Shown here piece after piece: positions 1 through 14,400 of a DNA stretch of 64,000 nt; the stretch's first letter is position 1, and each line of letters starts with the position of its first letter. This DNA comes from Cloeon dipterum. Lineage: Eukaryota; Arthropoda; Insecta; Ephemeroptera; Baetidae. The notes below the pieces were generated by a model. It searched no databases and was not told where the DNA came from. It worked only from the letters and a program-made list of their open reading frames with translations. The position numbers and the translations under genes are program-made. The stretch is from assembly GCF_949628265.1 (NCBI RefSeq), contig NC_088787.1, forward strand, positions 29,130,501 through 29,194,500, in the 5' to 3' direction.

Positions 1-2396
1 GCTCCGGCAACGCTATAATTTCGAGCGACAAATGCCACGCGGCAGCTCGTCCTGGAATCCCAGATCTCGAATTTTACGAGCGTCGCCGAACTGGAGCACA
101 TCGACATGAAGATGTGTTCTTGCGACAATATATCAGCTGCTTTGAAGCTCAATTCTCGAGATTAGAAGAGCACCGAGAAGTATGAATTGCACGGGCAGAG
201 ACGGAAATTTCCAGCAGCTGTGGCCAAAAAGCAAACGCCTGCAAGCCAAGGAAGGCGGCATTCGCTTAAAGTTGATCCGTTGCGCGTGGATATCTCATCA
301 CTTTGTGCAGCGGAAATTGATGGCTCTTGGCTCTTAGTATTTTTATGTGTCTGCAGCCAAAGCTCTATTCCGCCCGGCATATACCTGTGCGCGCTCAAAA
401 TATACACACCTATACGCCGAGGGAGTGAAACTTTCTCTCGGTGTGATACGAGCATAATCGTAAATCTTCCTGCGGCTTTTATATTTTTAATAATCATTTT
501 CGTCGCCTGGCACTTAGGCTGCCGCCTTTTCCCATCGCTCTTCACGCCCGGGCCCGGATCGGCAGTAAAGGGCCCCAACAATAATTACGCTACGGGCAAA
601 CGCGAAATAAATAAACACCCTGTGGCCGGCGGCGGAGGCAAAGTAATAAAAAGAGCAGCGCAGCCGGCTTTTCTTTCCGCCTGCTGCATGAATCCATGGC
701 CAGTATGAATAATGGATCGACTTGCGAACCACACTCACACACCGCCAGCAGAGGCAGCAGCAAGCGTGTTGTGCCACTATCTTTTTACCCTTGCTACTAC
801 ACTGCCACAACCATTCTGTCCTTGTTTATTTACCTTAACTTGGGCCGGACGGTCGGTTGGCCGGGCATGCAGTGCTCACTCACACACACTCGCTCGCTGC
901 GTGCGAACATCTCCTAAATAAATTGCCAAGATGGTGCTGTGCCGGTCTTGGGGGCCAAATTGCAAATTTCAGGAGGTGCCGCCTGCAGAACGCTTTAATA
1001 TTTCACGCACAACGACGGTGCCACCAAATTGATTAGCTCGACCCAATTTGTGGCGTTGCGCGCGCTTTTTCACCGCACCCAGCGAGTGTTCGATAGCTCC
1101 AGCAGCACAGTGAGACAAAATTTTTGGAAACTTATGGTAAAAAAATGTATATATTTCTTTTCAAACTATATCTGATAAAATATCGTTATGACACTCACTT
1201 TGAAAAATAAAAAGTTAATTGATCGTTAAATTAAAAGGTGTGCTTGGGTCGAAAAATCAATAAACACTTCAATTAAATTTGACGCACAGAGCAGAGGAGG
1301 AAAGAGAGTTGAAAATTCCTCGCATTTTTCCCTCGCGAGAAACCTTCTGGCGAGAAAGGTCATGAGAAATACCAAGAACTGCGACATTTCAATCAGTTGT
1401 GTGCTCGACCAGAGAAAAGCAATTTGGTTTGCATGCAAAATGTTTCAATTACTGGCAGGACAGCTATATTCGTAACATTTATGCAAACCAATTTGTTACT
1501 TCAACAAAAATGAAGGTATAGGTTTATTACTGAACATCACAATAAATTCCAATTACACGTATGACTTCTCGTCCGTGTGTAATTTTATTTTTCCACAGTA
1601 ATCTAGTCAACTACGGAACATTTTTGTGCCTCGTATATTTGAAAATTATGATGTTTTATTTCAAAAAGCTTAGTTGAGTAGCGTAACAAAAAGACGCATT
1701 CATTAAATCGTCCAACGATGTGGAAAGCTCAATTTGTTCCGTTAGCAAAAACGCAGGAAATCCATCTCCATTAAGTTCAACACAAAGACCATTTAGAACG
1801 AATCCACTCGTGCTTCATTTCAGCGGCAAAAGAAACGGCGGTCCATTGTGAGAAGACAGAAATCTCACCAACACAACAATATGTATACTTTTTCTGTCGG
1901 TTGTTTCTGACGGCGCGAGAATAGCCGCACCAGCATCCAAGGCGCATCAATCACGCCACTTAACGAGAAGGCGTTTGACGCTTCATCTCGCCGTCATCTT
2001 TGTCGAGAGTGAGAAAAAAATCCACTTAAGCGTTTATGGTCCGCGCTAAATGGTGACACACCATGAGTTCGCGCGCAAACAGCATCCAACGCGCGCGTCA
2101 GCACGTCTCTAATCACACCCAACACACAGTAGGGAGACAGACAGACGAAGACGGAACACGCCGCCTCGCACCATACTTGTGCCGTTCCGCCGCCACCACG
2201 CCTCCTTTAATCAAATATACCGTCGAGAGCGGGCTCTCTACTCCGCTCGGTGAAAGCGCTTTACTGCGAAAAAGAGTGAAAGGGCCATTTTTATTTATTC
2301 CAAAGTGGCCGATCGCGTGTGCCAGGGTTGCCGGGTGGGTGGCTCGGCGGGTGGCCGCTTGAGAGACCGGCAGGTCGATACAGCCGACGAGTATTG
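1..2396. other. non-coding stretch, no gene recognised
   Basis: Open frames here overlap one another on both strands, lack recognisable domains and have no coherent splice structure. Composition alternates between moderately GC-rich blocks (about 1-1.1 kb and 1.8-2.4 kb) and AT-rich blocks (about 1.1-1.8 kb). I see no RNA gene or repeat. Confidence 0.6.
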
Positions 2397-2424
2397 TATA
2401 TAAGCACGGCACAAAGCGAAGCGT

Positions 2425-2425
<1 letters not shown>
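2397..2425 (+). promoter_or_regulatory. possible TATA-type core promoter
   Basis: TATATAAG at 2397-2404 lies in a GC-rich block and is followed about 22 bases later by a long CT tract (2426-2480). A TATA box spaced this way from a pyrimidine-rich start region, with GA/CT repeats that GAGA-type factors bind in insects, resembles a promoter. No downstream coding exon could be identified on the plus strand, so the call rests on motif arrangement only. Confidence 0.25.

Positions 2426-2480
<55 letters not shown>
2426..2480 (+). repeat. (CT)n microsatellite
   Basis: An uninterrupted run of CT dinucleotides about 55 bases long. It is flanked by imperfect CT-rich sequence up to about 2500. The long low-complexity open frames on both strands here are produced by this repeat and are not genes. 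Confidence 0.97.
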
Positions 2481-2483
<3 letters not shown>

Positions 2484-5400
2484 CTCTCTCGCTCACTTGC
2501 TCGCACTGCACTCTAACACAAACCAAGGTAGAGAGCAAGAGCCGCTAATGGGCGAACCGATCAAGAGATTAGCAAACCGCGGCGCGCGCGACGAGCGTTT
2601 CGTGTCCACGTCATCAAGATGACCGCATCATTAGCGTCCGGTCGGCTGCGTGCCGACGCGTGCATGCCTCCACACGGAAGTTGCCGCGTGGAGGCAGGCC
2701 CACCAACGACCCCCTCGGCTTGATGCCTGAAAAACGACACTTTAATAGCACACGTGTGCCCTCGACCGTGATTTCGCACCCACGAAATGCCTGATGCAAT
2801 CTACTATTCAGAGAATCACCTCTTCCTTCAACTATTGAATCTACACTGTTAGTCTTTTGGTGGGACACTGCAATGGTTATAACAACGCTCTTTTTTTAAA
2901 TGCCAACGGCCTAATTGAAAATTGTGATAATAGAGAGTTCACGATGCAGATAACAAAGCTTTTTTGGACTTAAATGGGTTGTGTTTCTATGGATCGGTGG
3001 GGCTATGTTTATAGTTCATAATCAAACCAAAGTTTCCCTAAAATCCATGCTATTGTAGTTCTTTATAAATTTAAAAGTATAGTAAACCCTTGTTATTGAG
3101 AAACACGATTTTGAACTCTAAAAGCCACTAAATTTTAGCCATAATACCGGTTTGTAATTATTGAAACAGTTGCTAAAATGCTCAAGGCAATGAAAACCAA
3201 ACGGAAGCAAGAAACATACATGAATCTCAACAGGGAATACTGAGCAACCAGCTTGTTTTACTCATTAAAGAAATGCCAATGTTCATAATTATATCAAAAA
3301 CAAAATTTCCTCATGATGTTCTATGAAAATCTGTTTCTCAGTCCATCAAACAGTTAAATAAGTTCAAGGAATTTCCCTTTGTACAGCAGGTGCGCTCAAT
3401 TTTGCTTTCTCTGGCAAGCAGACAAATTAGGTGTGCATTGCATGGAGGCGGCCAACGTGAAGCAGCGTTTGCGGCTTTTGAAAAGGTTTGCTTCCAGACG
3501 GGCACAGATATACACGCGCAATTAGTGCTCAGTCCGTCGGCAGGAGAGCGGTGCTCGTTAAAAATCCAGCCGGCTCTTTTTCATGCCTCACATGAGCGAA
3601 GTCCTTAAGTGGCTGTGTACAACATCAGTTCGCGAAACGGTGAAGGATTGCCGCGCATGATTTCGCTCAAGGTTACAACAAAAAAAGTTGATACAGCGCC
3701 GGTCCCCACCGCACTCTATGGCTATTTTCGTTTCACGTGTCCGCGTGCACACCTCCGCTCTGGTGACACAAATAGAGCCATCACATTTTTCGCCAGATAT
3801 ATTCGTGTTTACCAGTCGTCTGCTCGCTTTTGGTTTTCGGTTCGGTTTTAGAGGCGCACGTCTGAGTGACTTTTGAGTGAAGAGATGGAATTGGTGTGTT
3901 TGTAAACTGAAATGCGAGCTCGTAAATATCGGGTTTATGCATGCTGGTGAGAAATAAATGCTTTTACGCGCCGGCTGAGAGCGTCTCCACCGAAATTCAA
4001 TTGGTCTCGGTACTCGAGGCGTTTTTCAAGCGAGTGTCGAAGCAATGGCCATTAGTAAAACAAGAAAAGCGGGAAAAGGGTATCTCGGGAGAAATAATAT
4101 ATGTTGCTAAAAATTCTCTCTCTCTCGCAGAATCAGGCTTGCAATTGTGCTGAGCAGGCAGCAGGGTTCACTTTGCATGTCTGCTGTATGTAATCTCTGC
4201 TCAGCGACACAGCTAGCTACCATAAAACAATATCCTCTTCAAACATCTCGTCATCTTGTTGACAATAAAAGAAGTCTCTTCTGGGCCTGGCTGCTTTTAT
4301 CATCATCGTGGAGTAGCAGTGCCATTGTAAACAGCGCCACTACTTTCTGCTAAACAGATTACATCTTCGGCCCTTGCCCGTGCAAGCTGCCATATTTTAA
4401 TGAAACTTAGCGTAGCGCTGCACCTTACGGCGCTCGAGTTTAAAAGCTCTGCACGCTCTCGGTGCCGTAATTGTAGAGCCAGAGGCAAATGTCTTTTCTA
4501 GCTTCGTGCATATACAACGAGCTGCACCTTTCAGTACTTCCGCGAACGAGTTTGACTTATTCTCCATCTGTGCCTGCTTGCTCTGTTGAATGCGAGAAAA
4601 TCCCGGCTCGAAGGTTTCCCGGCGACCGCGAGACGTTCGCCTCGCACACTTTCCTCTTTTGATCGGCACGGTCGCTTTTATCCATTCAATGGCGTTCTCG
4701 TCAGAAGGTTCGCACCTGCGTGAAATGAGAATCTGATTGAGACGGGCGCGACGAGGAGGGTAGACGGAAATAGATTGGTTCAGACTTGTTCGCACCGCCG
4801 TCGCTGATTGATGAGAAAAACATCATTTTTTTCGGATAAGTCTCATTGAATTGTGCCTGTGATGCGGCGATTAAGTGTTGGGAATTTCAGTCAATCGGAA
4901 TTTGTAGATTGCAGACAGTGCTATTTTTATGAGGATTCCTGCGGGGTCGTAAATTGGTTTAGTTGAAAAGTAGTCGTATCCGAAAATTCCTGCGAATCAA
5001 TAAAAATCAGAAATATGTGCCGACGGCTGTTGCCGAGCCATAAGAGAGCCGTAAAAATTGCCACTAACAACGAGAATAGATTCTAGTTTCAAAACTTCTC
5101 ATGGCACACTTTCATTTCCAGCGAAACGAGCAGCCACGAACGCATCCAATAAGAATAGATCGGCAATCTGCCTCAACGACCTGCGCTGGTCCTCCCACTC
5201 GTTGGGCTCCAATTTGCCACAATATCCCCGCATCAAAATTGGCACATTCGCGCCGGATGGCTGTCAGGCCGGAAAGTCCATTCGATAATCGCAGCGAAAA
5301 ACCGCGCGCGAAAAGTGTAAAGCGTCGCCGTGCAAGCTGTATATATGGTGATGATATTAATCTCGGAGGCTCACCAAAATGGATATTTACACGCTGGCGT

Positions 5401-8400
5401 TAATTTGCGAAGCAGCCGGGCGCAAACGCGAGCAAGTGAGCGGCGCTTTCATCATTTTTCCGGACCGAGAGTGCCGCTTTGTCGGCCACAGCCAATCGTT
5501 AAAGAGGCTATCATGGACCGCGCGTTTACCTCGGCAGCCTAAGTGTTCGATGCACACAGACCCATTATCTTTATTGTTTACTCTGTATTGACGGCGGCCA
5601 CTTTACTTGCATGTGTACCTTTCAAATAATAACATCGGCCAAACGGTGGTGTTATTTTTATAACCGACAATTTTGTTCTTTATTCCTCTCTCTGGGCCTT
5701 TTGCGCATTTATGGGCCAACCAGCGTAATTTCCTTTTAGGATTATAGTTCTTAAAATCGGAGCGCGATAAAAGCAATGGTAAGAATGCCGTTTGGCACAC
5801 TTTTGGTCATTCGGCGCGTGCTTCCAGGGGTCGGCCGGATTCCAATAAAACAGCTTTATTGTTCCTCGTGGCAGTGTATGCGGTATGTGTATGCGCAATG
5901 CACGACAAAAGCCAACAGGGAACGGAAATTTTATTCCTCCTTGCTGGCGGCAGCAATTTTTCCCCTCCTCCACAGTACTGAGTCTCTCTTGATGCAGAAT
6001 TCTGTGAGCATTTTTTCCATTATTTTCTATCCAAAGAGTAGACGCTTAACGGGAATGCTTGGCTTGTGATGTCCGACCTCAACAAATAGAGCTTTGAAAG
6101 TTCTGAGAATTATAAAATGTTAATAAAAACATTCAGAATAAAGGTCATTGGCGCGCCACGTACGATTTAAGGGCATGGACGACGCAAAACCTTTTACCCG
6201 TCATTGTTTTCAGAATCAGCAACCAAGATGGTGGACAAGCGCTGGACCAGCACATCATGGCTTCATCAGCGTTAAGGATAATAAAGATAGGCAACACCAT
6301 TTATGTTGCCCTGGTTGCTGGTTCTTGCCGATTGTTTGGTATAAATAAAATGGGCAACAAAGGAAAATCCAAGAAGGAGCTAAACAATCGTTAAAACAGG
6401 TTGACGCAGTCTTATCTATATACCACAACGTGCAGCAAGGACGTCACATTGCGTTATTGCCACTCCCGTATCCAGCGTTTGTTCGTATTGCAAAATTATC
6501 AACGGCGCTCGAACTTTCAGATTTTTTTCTGAGCTATTGATTTAATCATTTTCAACGTCCATTTCCTTATGTGCAGCTTACTTCACAGTGAGATAATTTT
6601 TTTACAAAGTTTAAAGGAAAAACAAGTTGAAACTGATGTTTCATCATGCTATTTATTTTTTAATTGTTAAATTGTCAGTTGTCTGGATGAGGCAAAATGT
6701 TCGGAGAAGAGTCACGCAGCTTAATATTATTTAAATCTAAATTTTAGTGAGAGGTCCATCCCAATCAATTGTATTCGTCCTGTATTTTGGCTAGTGGAAT
6801 ATGAATTGTCAATGTAAGTAATTAAGTTTATTAGCCAAACCCTCCACCTCCTTCACCGTCACAAAATGAAACGAGCTTTCCACCGCCTGCCATAAGTGAT
6901 CCGTCTAATGAGCAAATGAACCTATTTGTCTGGCAAATCACCGCCGCTTCCATCAGCGCGAAGACGCGATAATAGAGCCCCGCCCGGGTAGCGGCGCTTT
7001 AATGCATGTTTGTTTAGCGCCGAGTGCGATAATTATTGGCGTCGAGCGCGACCAGCAACACGAAGCTATATAGCGGACGATCAGTGCGGAAAACAACGTT
7101 TGTTTGCGCCCACCCCTCTGCTTTTGCCGAATAATGCCGCTGATATTAAAATTCGCAGAGCAAGCGGGCGTCGTGGCTTTTCACTAATGGACGCCATTGA
7201 TAATTGAATGCAAAATTATTTATTTCGAGAGGCACGCCCGCGATTTAATTACACTGTTTGCCAGTCTGATGCGTGTGTATTTTACCGCCACTTTGCAAAT
7301 GTCTGTTTAAATCATAGTTAGCTATGCTTTGATCGATCAGCAGCGGACGTGCCCAATTAATTTATCTTGGCCATCGCACACAATATTTGCATAGCGGATT
7401 TTTCATCATGAAAAAATTACATTGCTGTTGCTTGATGCGTAACTAACTCTCTATTCACATTGGATATCGTAATTTTACTGCTATCCCCAATATTTAGCGT
7501 AGCACAGTGAAAATTAAATTTTCATGGTATAATATAGCCACGATGATAGCTGATCTGAAGAAGGCTTTCAAAATAGAGTTATTTGCCGCGTGAAAAACTT
7601 GTTTTTCGCAAACCAATCACACCAAAGCAGAGGAGCGAAAACTGATAGTCGCGCAGGCTAATGGAGACAAAATCCGGTTGAAGCCTTTGTCCCTTTTTGC
7701 ACGCATGTATCCATCGCGAAATCTCCCTTTTATGTGATTTCCAGAGCCGGTCACTTAATTAATTTACTTCAAAGCGTCCGCCGCTCATCTTTCCAGGGAG
7801 CGGTCCAGAACGCGGAAACTTTGCACAAAGGCGAGTGTATATACTCACTAATCCGGGCCGTCGTCCACGCACACAAAAACAAGGAATGCTCCTTTTGTTT
7901 CCAGAGACAAAGACGCACACAAGCAGGCGAGTTAGTCACGTCTGCCCGTCCGCATGACACCAGCGGTAAGAAGAATAAGGAGATTTTCGGCCTCTTCCAG
8001 CCGCCCTTCCCTGCCACTCTGCAAACAAGCCAGATTGTTTTTGCCACCAAGGAGGCTGACTGCTCTCGAACAAAGTGGCGCAAACATCGCTCGCAGGTGC
8101 GTTTGATTGAAAAGTGCAATGAGCAATGTCTTTGACCGGCTCTCTATCGCACACTTTTCACTGCTACAGGTTTGCTTCTCCCAATTTCTGCGAGTATTGG
8201 CTTATTGGTTCGACGGTTCTAGGGTAAATGCATTTATTATATAACTGTAAATTAAATTAATCGTTGGACTACCGAGTTGTGAGATTTAAAATTTGATTTT
8301 AAAGAAAATTTTGACTTAGCAAGAACTCTATAAATTGGTTTTAATATTAGATACACAAAAATTATGCAACAAAATCACGTTTCACAGCTTTTTCAATTAA

Positions 8401-11400
8401 ATTTTTAAATATTAATTGCATTCGTTAAGATACAAAAATTAAAAGAAGTTTGTTTGCAATGAGAAAACTGTATATATTTAAAAATATTGCTTTCGACTAG
8501 TAAAAATATTATATGCATCAGCAAAAAGCGGCGAAAGAGCTTCAAAAATGTTTGAAAATACTTGACAAGATTTATTTTTTAACCCGATCTGGTATATGAT
8601 TTATACAATCGTTCTGCACCGGGGTCATATTGTGGGTTATCGATTGCGTGAGCAATGCACCATTTTCGTATGACGTGCACACAAACTAAACTGGTTCGAA
8701 CATAGTTGTAAACCATCATTATTTATAGTACCGTGGGTGTACAGTGGAATCGAGTGCTATAACACCAGACGACACAAACACATACGCACCAAATAACACG
8801 ATCGCGGTCTGCATGCCTAACGCAAAGGGCAGAATTGGTCCTGAGCAACACATTGAGCCTTTGGCTGTGAACTTCAAAAGTCGCTTTTCACTCGGGCGCG
8901 TATAAATAATATTGTTACCACTGCTTGCATAAATCAAGTGCGGTGGTAACGAATCTGAATTTCAAATAAAATTGCTTGATGAATTATTTCGCCCAACGGG
9001 ACGCTTTCGTGCTTCTAGAGTGCGTGCCATTTGGCAACGTCTAACCGAGTGTTCGCTTTTTCCGAATTAATTTCCATTTGCATTATTCGGTGGTACAATT
9101 TGGAAAGAGCGGTCTAATTGATAGCATATTTTCTGGCTTATTACGGAACAAAAAACTTTACAAACAACGATGCTGCATCTTCGTATCGCATTTTTTTCCA
9201 GATAAAATGATATTTTAAAGAACGTGATGTATGTGTAGATGAAACATGAGCTGGAGGAAATAAAATACAGGCCAACCCCAGCAAATTCAGAAGATTCTTA
9301 AACTAAAAATTTTAATCGTACGAGTCAACGGAAGGTACCGAGACTGCTCTAGATTGTTTTATCAATTTTATATCAATGATATCTAGCTTAATTTCTGAGC
9401 GCTTTTGGCCCGCATAGCTGACCGAGAAGTACAAATGTGTTTACCCTTCATTCTTCGACTGCTCTCGAGCCTCATTTCTAGTCTGAGCGTTGTGTGCGCT
9501 GACTTCAGAGTTCAGTTCAGCGGTTTCTGCATGCAGATGAGCCTCGAGTGTTCAGCCAACTTTTACCGCTTTTTCCGCCACATAATACCTGCGCCAAAAT
9601 CACTTTTGTCAACTCGTGGTCCGCATGCACAAGTAAAAGTGGGGCACAAACGCCTCTCACTTAATCTGCATCGCGATATTGCTATTCATAAAGCGCTTTA
9701 CAAAGGAAATACATTCTTTTTAGCCTACTCTGCTCCACATTTTCTCTCTACGATATTCACGGGAGTAAATTTACTCCGCTTTATGGATAAAATCCCACCA
9801 CAAATTTGACCAAAAGCTCCAGGATTTATGTGCCAAGTAAAGTTTCCAGACATAAATTAAGCCGGCTAATATATCACTAGTCAAATATTCCTTTTTTGCC
9901 TTGAAACTTTCCAGGCGAGGTGACAAAAACGATAAAACCCCCTTTGAGCAGCCGGAGCAATCGGGGCAGGATGAAAGCAATTAAATAACAACCATTTGCC
10001 AAAATACATGGAACATATACATCTCGTCATGCTTGTGAACAAGCGACCGACACAAATTCACCGCGTAAATAAATGTGTAATGACTCTGGCGAATGCATCG
10101 GGGGCACTAATGGTGCTCTCCTGTTCATCATTCAGTTTAAGTGGCCGAGCAGTTAACAACGCTATGCTCCAATTTAAGGTTCACAAACACACATGCTAAT
10201 CTATTTGTCTGCAAAGGAGCTCCGCTAATGGCACTATATTGATTTTGCGGCTGAACTGCGCTGGCCGAACACATCACGAGCTGCTCTCAGTAGTTTCAAT
10301 CATTGTTGCATCGCAACACTAACAGCCGATTGGCTAATTGGATGTTATTCCGGCGTGAAAAACAAAGCTCCCTCTATCTCTCCATCCAACTACGCACCGT
10401 TTTAATTAGTTTCATACGCATTAATATCATATATGAAATAGTTGCATTGCTGCGCAATGTTGATGAAACTGTCTTTTCAAATCGCAGCTAAGTAATTGGA
10501 AAGTTGGCGGATCTATCGATTGAATTAGTTTAAATTTTGCAGGCGCAGTGACGTCGCTCAACGGCCCGGAGGAGTATGCATGTATATGTATTCTCTCTTG
10601 CGACATCTAATTAGATTAATGGACCTGAATAAAAGCCGCTTTTCAAAGGCTCACATGCCTGTGTAAGAGCGTTTAAGTTGCCCTCGAGAAATTGTGATGT
10701 TAATACTCTCTCAGCTGATTAGCAAAAGTTAATTCAAGAGCCAAATGATTACAACGTTTCGAGCACATCATTCGTTTGCTACAGTCAAATATTTTGGTTT
10801 GTTCTACCCTTCCAAAGGTCCAAATTTGACACTATACTACGATTGTTTTGCACCTATCTCTCATTGCTATATGTTAATTGCGATTTAAACAAGTGATATT
10901 TTATACACAGACGATAACTATTTCTGAGACATCAAAATATCGTCGTCGAGTAATTTTTCTGTCTGGAATAGTAATAACGCTTTTGGCTTTCAGTTTTCTC
11001 GCTCATCAAAATGTTTGCTTAGAACTCGATTAAGAATGACGTTTCGTTTCAACTGGAAAGCGCGGAAGGCATTTCTCTAAATATTGTCGCACGCAGTGTC
11101 AAAGAGCTATTTCGGTTGCGGCAAGCTAGTGCAAATAGCTTAAATCACATTTGCCACGCTCGACGAACAAGTCTAAAATTAGGAAACCAGCTCATAATCA
11201 CAGCAAATGTGTTTTGAAGAAGCATTGAACGCGTCTCCTGGGCTCGCCGCGGGGAACTTGAGTGGCACGCATTATTAAAAGGACTCTGCACAGAGGCCCG
11301 TGTGCCCACGGTCGACGACAACAGACGCACACCAACTCTCGCCGTTTGATTCAACAAGCTGGCTTCTTGTTCCCCGATAGTGTGTGTGTCTGTGTGTGTG

Positions 11401-14400
11401 ATCGCAATCTTGGCTCCTCTGGCCGTCGCGAGAGAGAGCCTTACACCTGTCACCATCAATCTTGATGCAGCAGCCAGGTGACGTCACGGCTCGCTCGCCC
11501 CCGGCCTCTTCTATCTTTCGCTGCTCCCTTTTGTGATAAAAACATGCGTTTCGAGCCGTGTGTATGTGTATCTCTCTAGCTTTTCTCTTTAGAGGCACCG
11601 GCAGTGTGTGCGTGTGTGCGGGCCCGAGAATATGCAAACTATGCCGACGACCTTTTTCTGCTCTCGACTCGTCGCGCGCCAAAAAAGAAGACGTTCCTTC
11701 TGTTGTCACTTTGTTAGCAGACTGCTCGTTCTTTTGGCTTGGCGGCTCTTGAATTAGTTACCCATCGTCGTTTCATCGGAATTTCGGCCTCGCGAATAAA
11801 ATGCAAACGAGATTCGACGCGACTGCCGCCAGACAACTCCTCCGCCGCTTTTACATTCTACTCCTAGATATACTCACTTTGGTGCAAAATCGATTGTTAA
11901 ATCGTGGAATCTAATCTTACTGTGTGGATAGATATGGGGTAACAAAATAATTTGAATTTTTTGCTTCAGTAGGTTGATTGTTGGAAACAACTTTAAAGGT
12001 GAAAAATCAAAAGTGAACAAGCTATGCAATAGTATCTTACCAATTTTAACAAAAATTTGTAGTGCTCTTGGACTGGTTTTGGCCAAATTCCATTTCCTCG
12101 TAGATTCAACGGTATATGCGTTTTATGACGGAAAAATGTTAATGTTATGATATTAAATAAGTAAAATTTACAGTAGGGAGACAGTTATTTGAAAATCACA
12201 CAAACTTTGCAGCTTTTTTCTTACAAAAAAAGCGTTTCCTATCGCTAAATATTGGCTTTGACTCAATCATTGGTGAAAAGATACTAAGGATTTTTTGGTT
12301 TCGAAGTGATATTCTTTCTTAAATATAAACACTTAAGGGGTGAAAAGGAATTACTTTGATTGAAAGCTTTCATGCGCATGCCAATCATTTAATTTCGTTC
12401 TTGCTGAAAACTTGAGTCCAACTGTCAGTGGCCAGTGTTTGAGAGAAGAAGCACTGTGCTTTCATTACCCAGTTCCACGAAGCGTGAAAATCATTATTCA
12501 TCTGCACCAGAAGAGCAACTTTGCTGCGCAAAACAGGCAACGCTTCTATCCTTTGGCACTCGTCGTAAGAAGCAGAAGCAACACTGCCATAAATAAACGC
12601 AACTAATTAAAACAGAAAGTAAACAAGTAATCGAATCTCCAGAACACATTATATTTCAGGTTGCTTTGCTACTCAATCAAACACGCTACGTCTAAATTCG
12701 CATGTATCGGGTTCTAATGACTTCGCTGTTGAACGTGAAACGAAATTTCCGTTGACAACACTCGCTGTTCATTTCCTCGCCCCACTTTCATGCCAATTGG
12801 AATGAAACGAACAAACTGCACACACGCTTGGCGCACTCGCAGGGTCGCGCTTCATTCCGTCTTTTCCCCATCCCCACTGCGTAATTGACTTTCCAGGTCA
12901 GCGTTTGACCCGGCACCTACACGGGATGCTATTCACATTAATATCATGGGAAATAGGTTTTTTCCTGGTTTTTAATTAGTGCTGGATGTTTTTCTGATGT
13001 TTTCATGTGTCTAGTAATGGAAAAAGGTAGCCTTTTTATGATCTTTAGCAGAACTCTATTTTGGCAAAGTAAATATTTACCAGCTTTTATGCAAAGCTTT
13101 AATTAAAAATTCTCTTATCCAAACTATAAGAGCTTCAAAGTTCAGAAGTGACAAATAAAAACACAAAGAAAACACGTTGAATTGAAGTTCATATTCCAAA
13201 TTTACTCGTTCGCGCAGGAGGCTATGGAATTGGGCCTTGACCGATCAGGATGAAAATGTGTTTGAAATGGAAGTTTTTACAATTTCAATATTTTTCTCAA
13301 AGAAGAGAGTTATTCAACATGTCGCTATAGTACTGAATCAACGCAAATCTGGAGCACAATACAAGCTGCACTTGATTTTCCACACGAGAACAAGCGATGG
13401 GTTGGAAAAAAGGACGACGGGACTCAGCGAGTACATCTTGCGCACAATGGAGGGTGAGAGTGAATAAAGCACAGCTTCGGTGGGGAATTGTGTGTCCATC
13501 TTGACAAGCAGCAATTTTCCACCATAAAATTTGCCACAGTACAACGTCTCCAGCAGCAGCAATTTGCGGAATCCTTTCCATTCTATTACATTTTTCCAGC
13601 AACGGCCGGGGACAGCGGCGACACAGGCTGTCTGATTGCAGGCAGCAGGGGCCGATTCTCTCCGCCAGCCTCGGCTCGACTGAGTTTGTTGTGCAGCTTG
13701 TCAGAGGAATGATCGGAGGCGCCGCGTGTGTGTGTGCGGTTCGTGCCAACGACTCGACCAATTGAAAAGGAAAACTCGTAGGCGGGCACATTTTCACAGC
13801 TGGCTTCTCTCTTTTAACGAATGTGCGCTGAAAAACACGAAAGTATGTTTTGTGGCTGTATTGGCCTTCTCCAGTGACCGGGCGACCGCAGTGGCCTCTC
13901 GCTGCCCTTTATTCCGTTCGGGCCGTGATTTGCATACTACACGCCCGCACTAATTGGCTTCGGTAAAAAAGGCCAAAGCCCAGGGACTGTCAGTAATGAA
14001 TTATTTACGCGCAAAATTATACCGTCTGTGTATTGCGGCTGTTGTGGATATTCATCATTATCACAAGTGCGGTCATCGTGAATTATCCAAACGAGAATAT
14101 CAAATTCTCGAATGGCACAGTGAATCGCGGAATGATCTATTTCACCGCGTAATTAGCAGAGAAGGAATAGTACTATCCAATACTCTCTGCCGGAGAATCA
14201 ATTTAGTCTGTGTCAATACAACAAGTATGATAGAACATTCTGCCTTTTACTATTAATGGCAAAGTTCGCTCACGGCCGACTCATTTGAGTTTTGTCAAAT
14301 TCTCTCACACATAAAACAAAAGAGCCTTCCGTATCCATCGCAGTAAAAAATTTACGGCATCCGTCGAGGAAAATTGACCTCCCTAAACACCAACACATTT

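Noticed and set aside
2113..2538. 141-codon minus-strand frame rich in Arg-Glu
   Set aside because: The Arg-Glu repeat is the translation of the (GA)n microsatellite; not a gene.
4397..4795. 132-codon minus-strand open frame
   Set aside because: Basic, Arg/Ser-rich composition typical of chance translation of moderate-GC DNA; overlapping frames exist and no homology is recognised.
8688..8705. GGTTCGAAC-like motif resembling a tRNA B box
   Set aside because: No A box at proper distance and no cloverleaf arms can be formed around it.
9435..9809. 124-codon frame with a signal-peptide-like N-terminus
   Set aside because: The hydrophobic start is suggestive, but the rest has no cysteine pattern, domain or promoter. 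With many chance frames in the window I could not justify calling a gene.
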